Origin: UBA12170 sp964293475
GTDB lineage: Bacteria > Bacteroidota > Bacteroidia > Bacteroidales > UBA12170
NCBI GenBank assembly: GCA_964293475.1
Contig: CAXYYJ010000003.1
Coordinates: forward strand, 65,585 to 129,584
DNA: 64,000 nucleotides
Reading direction: 5' to 3'
Below, piece after piece: positions 63,601 through 64,000 of this stretch; within the stretch, counting starts at the first letter, position 1, and every line of letters begins with the position of its first letter. The notes beneath the pieces are model-generated. The model had not been told where the DNA came from. It saw only the letters and a list, made by a program, of their open reading frames with translations, and made no database searches. The position numbers were made by a program, and so were the translations under genes.

Positions 63601-64000
63601 ACCTGCCCTTTCAGGGCGTTACTGTTGCTCTGGCATTTTACAACAGGCGCTGCCTGATGTTGAATTGAATTGCCACTTCGTGGCGTCATTCATACTAAAG
63701 GCTTAAAGCTTGTTGCGAGTTCAATTACGACTGTATGGTTTCTTATAAAAGATTGAAATCCTTATGTTGAATTGAATTACCACTTTAAGACATCATAAAA
63801 AAGGCTGAAAGCCTTATTGAATTTTAGCCCGAGGCAACGCCTTGGGCTAAAACGAACAATATATTATTTCGCCCTGAAAGGGCAGCTTAGATATAGGGAA
63901 ATATTTTGGTTTACGATATGGCATCACTCACTTACCTGCCCTTTAAGGGCGTTACTGTTGCTCTGGCATTTTACAACAGGCGCTGCCTGATGTTGAATTG
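63601..64000. repeat. Palindromic intergenic repeat block with a 67-base direct repeat
   Basis: The 67 bases at 63601-63667 recur at 63934-64000 with one visible difference, and the second copy is cut by the window end. Between them lie short hairpins, mostly with TTC or GAA loops: GCCCT-TTC-AGGGC (63605), GCCAC-TTC-GTGGC (63672), AAGGCT-GAA-AGCCTT (63801), TAGCCC..GGGCTA (63825-63849) and GCCCT-GAA-AGGGC (63871). No gene is present. This looks like a REP-type mobile or structural repeat. Confidence 0.8.

Noticed and set aside
63601..64000. Insertion sequence
   Set aside because: No transposase frame and no target duplication are visible; only short palindromes and a direct repeat.

Overview
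The window reads as chromosomal DNA of a free-living or environmental member of the Bacteroidota. Evidence is the many secreted proteins with type IX secretion (T9SS) C-terminal sorting domains, the paired TonB-dependent receptor and DUF4249 lipoprotein, GldA, the Reg_prop/Y_Y_Y sensor kinase, the TAnnTTTG type -7 promoter boxes in front of many genes and the near absence of Shine-Dalgarno sequences. No rRNA, tRNA, transposase, integrase, phage or CRISPR locus was seen. Placement below phylum is not possible by eye; a Bacteroidales/Marinilabiliales-like relative is a guess.

Layout. 0-13 kb: a membrane-anchored MutS-like ATPase, a small T9SS cargo protein, a YfiR / TonB-type receptor / histidine kinase operon, then a propeller-type sensor kinase with a NarL-type regulator and two envelope proteins. 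13-24 kb: a thioredoxin-like protein, a repeat-controlled AAA ATPase, a nitronate monooxygenase-like enzyme with a PNGase F-like secreted protein, a MacA-like adaptor / FtsX permease / TolC operon without an ATPase, and the rnc-fabF-acpP operon facing purN. 24-35 kb: a GT-C-like membrane protein and PhoH, then a five-gene LolA-like / two permeases / ATPase / outer-membrane barrel cassette, a sialidase-like T9SS protein and gldA. 35-40 kb: two nearly identical copies of a short transcription unit that looks like a small RNA, then a TonB receptor with its DUF4249 lipoprotein. 40-51 kb: radical SAM YgiQ, a DUF3857 pair (one transglutaminase with an intact triad, one lipoprotein that has lost all three residues), a double-ABC peptide-type ATPase, ComF, the 7TM-HD protein PgpH and an NlpC/P60 hydrolase. 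51-64 kb: a 37-bp tandem repeat array, two tandem paralogous T9SS proteins, a second repeat-controlled ATPase, recF with a DciA-like gene, two more large T9SS proteins, and a block of palindromic intergenic repeats that runs off the window end.

Most genes are housekeeping or envelope functions. The best candidates for undescribed biology are the duplicated small RNA (35.68-35.98 kb), the tandem repeats placed on the promoters of both stand-alone ATPases (14.7 and 56.0 kb), the pseudo-transglutaminase pair, and the self-contained Lol-like export cassette ending in a beta-barrel. All functional statements rest on motif recognition by eye; no database search was run.
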